In this document: positions 60,016-64,000 of the stretch, piece by piece
Numbering within the stretch: position 1 is the first letter of the stretch
How the letters are laid out: each line of letters opens with the position of its first letter
Origin: Dirofilaria immitis
Lineage: Eukaryota > Nematoda > Chromadorea > Rhabditida > Onchocercidae
Direction of reading: 5' to 3'
Assembly (NCBI GenBank): GCA_024305405.1
Contig: JAKNDB010000098.1
Location: 1-64,000 of the forward strand
DNA: 64,000 nt
Position numbers and translations under genes: made by a program
The notes under the pieces: model-generated
What the model saw: the letters and a program-made list of their open reading frames with translations, nothing else
What the model was told of the DNA's origin: nothing
The model's database searches: none

Positions 60016-62618
60016 GTTTCTTACATATGAATTTTATGGGTAGCAAAAGGCTTTTCCCAGAAATATGGGCAGACGACGATCAGATGTCTGGACTTATGTC
60101 CATGATAAAGGTAGATATAGTTCTAGTTTCGATTCATCAAGAATTTTGATAGTTATTCTACTTGATAAACGATGATTAAATAATCAGAGTTCTCAATATC
60201 TTAACCAATTTATGCAGCAAATAAGAATGCTTTAACTCGTTAACATTTTGAATCCCTCATACGTAACGTACATATGTATTACAATTGTGATAGAGGAATC
60301 TGAAATAACTATGTTCAGCATGATATTTTTATTTAGGCACGAGAAGTGAATCCGAATGATTATGATCGAAAGATAGAATTTTGGTCTGACATGATTGCAA
60401 AATCATGTGACAGTGAAGAAATGCAGTCTTTACTATCGACATATTAAAACGTCGTTTTCGTCGTGGTAATCAACTACCGGGTTCTCTTAATGTTATTATT
60501 CAACATATGCTTGAGTAAGGCTTTTTATAATAGTTTACCTTTATTTTTACATATTTTCAAAAAATTTATTTCTGTGATATCGTATGTGATGGTATTGTTA
60601 CAGCAGCATACAATGTAATTCGAAATGATTCTTAGCGTTAAAAATCATGTTTATCTTTTTCCTATCTCTTTTAGCCATTATACAATATCGACAATGAGCG
60701 ATTATATTTCCATTAAAATATGTGAGCATATTGAATTTCTTGTTTTATTGATGATATAACACTGATAACAAACACTGCAATAGCAAGATCTATAATTTTA
60801 TAATATATGTGTATTACGAGAAGAACTAGAAGTGGGACGGATGCTGATTTAAATTTTTAAACAGCAATCTTAGAAATTGCTAGATGCATGTACTGAATAT
60901 CCATAGATTGATTTTTCGTTATAATTTGATTTTTCATAAGTAGGTGTTTTTAGTACAGGTGAGATTACCACTTTGAATGATTATAAAGCTCGAAATCAGA
61001 ATTGGCTTCAACGAGGATACAGGACGTTTGTCGGAAGTTTTGGGGTGCGACTAATGATAATCAAACAGAATATGTTCATCTTCCAACCGTTCAAGTAAAT
61101 TCTAATTATGTATATTGATTCTCTTTAGCACATTTAGTCAACTTTTTAATTCTCTTCAGTTATATTCATATAAATTAAATAACCAAAAGTTATTTACCAC
61201 TTTATCGTATATGTTTTTAAAAATTTCTCCATATTTTATGAATTTTGCTTTTCAGAAACATGCTAACAGTATTTTGGAGTTCTTCCGAAGTGAATATGCT
61301 GTTGATGATGACATGCTACCGGAAATCGTTGATTCGGCAGAATTTTTTGAGGAATGTAAAAATTTGGTTGCTAATAAGAAAACATATGACGTGGCACTTG
61401 CAGAACTTATTAATCGAGGCGAAGTTTGTCATTATGGATTTTTTTCTTTTTATATCAAGTGGAAAATGTTTATTACTCAATCAAATGTAACATAATTTAT
61501 CCAATTGTGTTAATGGTGTAACTTATTCCTTATATCATAATGGACGTTTCGAGTAGCTTCTAAAAATCCATTAAGGTTTTTGAGGTTTTTTATATTATCC
61601 ATAATCCACCTAGTTTACTTTTTCTTCGTCATTCTCTGCAATCACAAGATTTATTTGCAGGTAACAATAGGTTCATCCAAAATAGGTGAGGAAATTCTAA
61701 AATTCCGTGACAACACTGTTCGTGGTCCAATAAAGTGGACAGAATCTGATGCTAGTGTTCATGATATGAGACGAGCAATGAGTAAATTAGAACATGAGAT
61801 CAAGCGTTTGGAACAAAAAGCGAAGAAGTGATTTTTTTGATGGTCTTATCGATTTTTGTTGTTTCATTTTTATGTATCTCGGATATTTAGAAATAGCAAA
61901 ATATTTATTCATTGCTTTCAATGATTTTTTTTTTAGAGCTGAACAAGACGCTCGCCTATACATACGTCAGGGTGATAAGAATCATGCTGCACATTATTTA
62001 CGCCAAAAGAAACGAGCTCTAAAAGAAGTTGAAGCTAAAGATAATCAGTATCAAAGGCTTTTGGAAATGATGCAACAGTTAGGACGAACAAAGCAAAATA
62101 AACAAATTTTAGATGTCTATAAAGCTGGTGCTGATGCCTTTAAAGCTACTTTGCAAAGGCAGGAATTTCTCCAGAAGAGGTATGTTTTCAAAATAATTCT
62201 GATGTTTTCATTGCCTTTAATTTGACTTTATACGTAAAATTATTCTTCGATTTCATTTCTCTTATGCTTTTTGCTCTGAAATAATATTGCACAGAATTTT
62301 TTTATTTACTGAATCTTTTTATCATCGTAGATTGATGAAACTATGGATGATATCGGTGATGCAATGGCAACTGCAGAGGAAATTCAAGATGCTATTGCTT
62401 CTGGTGTACCATTATCGAATGCTGATGAACTTAACAAAGATCTCGAAGCTGAATTGGATGCTATACTTACTGCAGACAGTAGTGAGGCAGATTTAATTAA
62501 AGGTTTACCGGATATACCACCAGAAGAACCCTCCGCGGCAGGTCCTGCTAAAACTACTAATATTACCCCGGATGATTCAATCGCAGCACGTCTGAAAAGA
62601 TTACGTGAAGCTGCTTAA
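60016..62618 (+). CDS. CHMP7: Charged multivesicular body protein 7 (ESCRT-III)
   Basis: CHMP7 recruits ESCRT-III to the nuclear envelope and ER for membrane sealing. Exons: 60016-60110 (ATG 60027), 60337-60514, 60954-61094, 61256-61423, 61661-61827, 61937-62179 and 62331-62618. The N-terminal winged-helix half shows WADDDQMSGLMSMIKAREVN and DRKIEFWSDMIAKSC. The ESCRT-III half has HDMRRAMSKLEHEIKRLEQK, HYLRQKKRALKEVEAKDNQY and VYKAGADAFKATLQR, followed by the acidic C terminus (ELNKDLEAELDAILTADSS) and a basic RLKRLREAA end resembling a MIT-interaction motif. Expected length is about 423 residues, versus about 450 in vertebrates. Three single-base shortfalls occur: exon 2 near 60446, exon 3 in the T run 61038-61041, and the exon 6/7 junction at 62331. 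A TTTTCAG directly upstream of the first exon may be a trans-splice or cis acceptor. Confidence 0.9.
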
Positions 62619-63920
62619 CGGTAAAATCTGTTCATTCGTTATGCTAATCTGTCTCACCAGTGCATAAGTACTTTGATTAATAGAAGCAGTTTTTGTATAA
62701 TTAATTATTTTTCAGAAAGCGAAAACTTGCACAATTTGTTTAATATAAGAAATTTCTAATTGGATTTGATTATTCCCAGTAGAAGCAATTTGATATAACT
62801 GTTTTTTTTTTCAGTTTTGCTTTTCTGCTTTTATTTTCTATCTTTTCATACCGTATAGCATATTCTTTTCATATTGTATAGCATATTCCTTATGCAATTT
62901 CTCAATTGTTTTTATTAATTGTAAAAATAGGAAAAAATTTTGAGTTTCAATCTGAAAAATTAAATTTATAAACAAATATTTGGTACCATTTCTAGGATAA
63001 TGGTAATTTGTTGATAGATACTGTATATTGTATCATTGGCATTTCCGATTTACTTTTCTTATTTATTCGCTTTTATGCTATGTGTTTGTTTCTGGGATGA
63101 CACTTTTTAAATAAAATTATTTCACTACTAAATCAAAAAAAAATCAATCAATAAATAGTATCATAAGATAAGATAGCAAAAGCAAAAATATGCGCAAATA
63201 ACTAAACACATTTTTATTAATTACAAATCGAGGTAGCTAACATAAAATAATAGTACAGAACTACAATAAAACACAAATTTTAATCATCATAATCAAATAC
63301 CCGTAGGAAAGTGACTATTACTGCTGCGATTTATTACGTTGAAAATATGTAAATGAAAATTAGCGAGTATTTCAAAATTACCGCAATTCAGCAATCGTAA
63401 GATAATGAAAATTATACTAAGTGAGGGAAGTAAGATTGTTGTTATAATTTTTATCGCTGTTAATATATCTTTATAATGCCATCATAGTTTTATTATAATT
63501 AGTTACCTTCATGTTTTGAAGTCTTCCCGTTATTTTTGGTAGAGTTGATGCTGTCAATTTCATTTAAATCATGATTTTAATCATTTATTAAATATCAACG
63601 AAGCACCTAAAAACCGAAAAAAATTGAAAATTTCGAATTTAATCATCTCGTTCTGGGGTTTGAAGTTTAAATTTAAAATTGGTTCGATTTTTCCATATTC
63701 ATAAAATTGAAAGGTGTACGACCACAGACGGATGTTCTAATAAAATGTTTGATAATTACATCAAGAAAACTCGTTCTTTATATTTTCCAACATTATTAGT
63801 TCACTGAAAAAAAAGCAAAAAATCAGAAACATAAGTTGTGACGAAGAGATAAAAAGAATATAACCCTCATAGATAACATTAAACAAATTTTCAAATTAAA
63901 ACTTCAAGCTCCACGACAAG
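62619..63920. other. Intergenic
   Basis: 3' flank of CHMP7 with several AATAAA-like signals (for example near 63109). A small duplication, CGTATAGCATATTCTTTTCATATTGTATAGCATATTC, spans 62852-62888. No exon supported. Confidence 0.5.
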
Positions 63921-63995
63921 ATGACTGAATATAACGAAAAACTAAGCGAACAAATTCGACAATTTAAAGAAAAAAGTGAAAAATGAATTGCAAAA
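63921..63995 (+). CDS. Possible first exon of a coiled-coil protein, cut by window edge
   Basis: The ATG at 63921 opens MTEYNEKLSEQIRQFKEKSE, a strongly charged helical sequence. A consensus GTAAG donor sits at 63996. The frame meets TGA at 63984, before the donor, within AAAAATGA; one or two extra A residues in that run would keep it open. It may be a real exon with the same kind of homopolymer defect as other genes here, or only a 21-codon frame. Confidence 0.35.
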
Positions 63996-64000
63996 GTAAG

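Noticed and set aside
61245..61490. 81-residue frame overlapping CHMP7 exon 4
   Set aside because: It is an out-of-frame shadow of the conserved CHMP7 exon at 61256-61423.

Overview
The window is nuclear DNA of a nematode. Base composition is strongly AT-rich, genes are split by AT-rich introns with short TTTCAG/TTTTAG acceptors, a cuticle collagen with a nematode N-terminal domain is present, and the nematode SL1 spliced-leader sequence occurs in repeats. A spirurid/filarial worm is my best guess, from the AT content, the BEL/Pao retroelements and a retained meiotic MND1 gene that Caenorhabditis elegans lacks. That placement is inference.

Layout. From 1 to about 20.7 kb, old BEL/Pao LTR retrotransposon debris is mixed with two genes. 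There is a 3' pol remnant at 560-2640 (minus), a 5' remnant with gag and the start of pol at 10475-13782 (minus), and four diverged LTRs, one of them inverted relative to the rest. MND1 (8468-10474, plus) breaks off where Pao sequence starts. A mitochondrial sideroflexin of the SFXN5 class (14903-18026, plus) is complete apart from one apparent 1-base deletion. From 20.7 to 30 kb there is a gene-poor stretch ending in minisatellite and microsatellite DNA. A tiny two-exon lysine-rich protein gene lies at 30074-30346. At 33.2-36.6 kb two nearly identical arms of about 770 bp form a large inverted repeat around a 1.8-kb spacer. From 39.8 to 52.9 kb there are three well-formed genes: a CREB3-like bZIP factor (39784-44000, plus), a secreted cysteine-rich repeat protein (46236-50151, plus) and a cuticle collagen (50472-52858, minus). 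An unrecognised minus-strand gene lies at 54643-55549, and the ESCRT-III protein CHMP7 at 60016-62618 (plus). A possible first exon of another gene is at the right edge.

Main observations. (1) All four LTRs carry the 22-nt SL1 leader near their 3' end. One copy (13360-13381, minus) is a perfect match, and AATAAA abuts the leader in three of the four. SL1 may serve as, or have been captured into, the terminal repeat of this element family. (2) MND1 survives in a nematode but is cut by retroelement sequence. (3) At least six exons in five genes need exactly one or two extra bases to fit their splice phases, in most cases inside short A or T runs. This looks like residual long-read sequencing error rather than pseudogene decay, although two other genes (924 and 1011 coding bases) are clean.

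The genes do not form an obvious pathway. They are unrelated housekeeping or structural genes with their own spacing, and no operon is evident.
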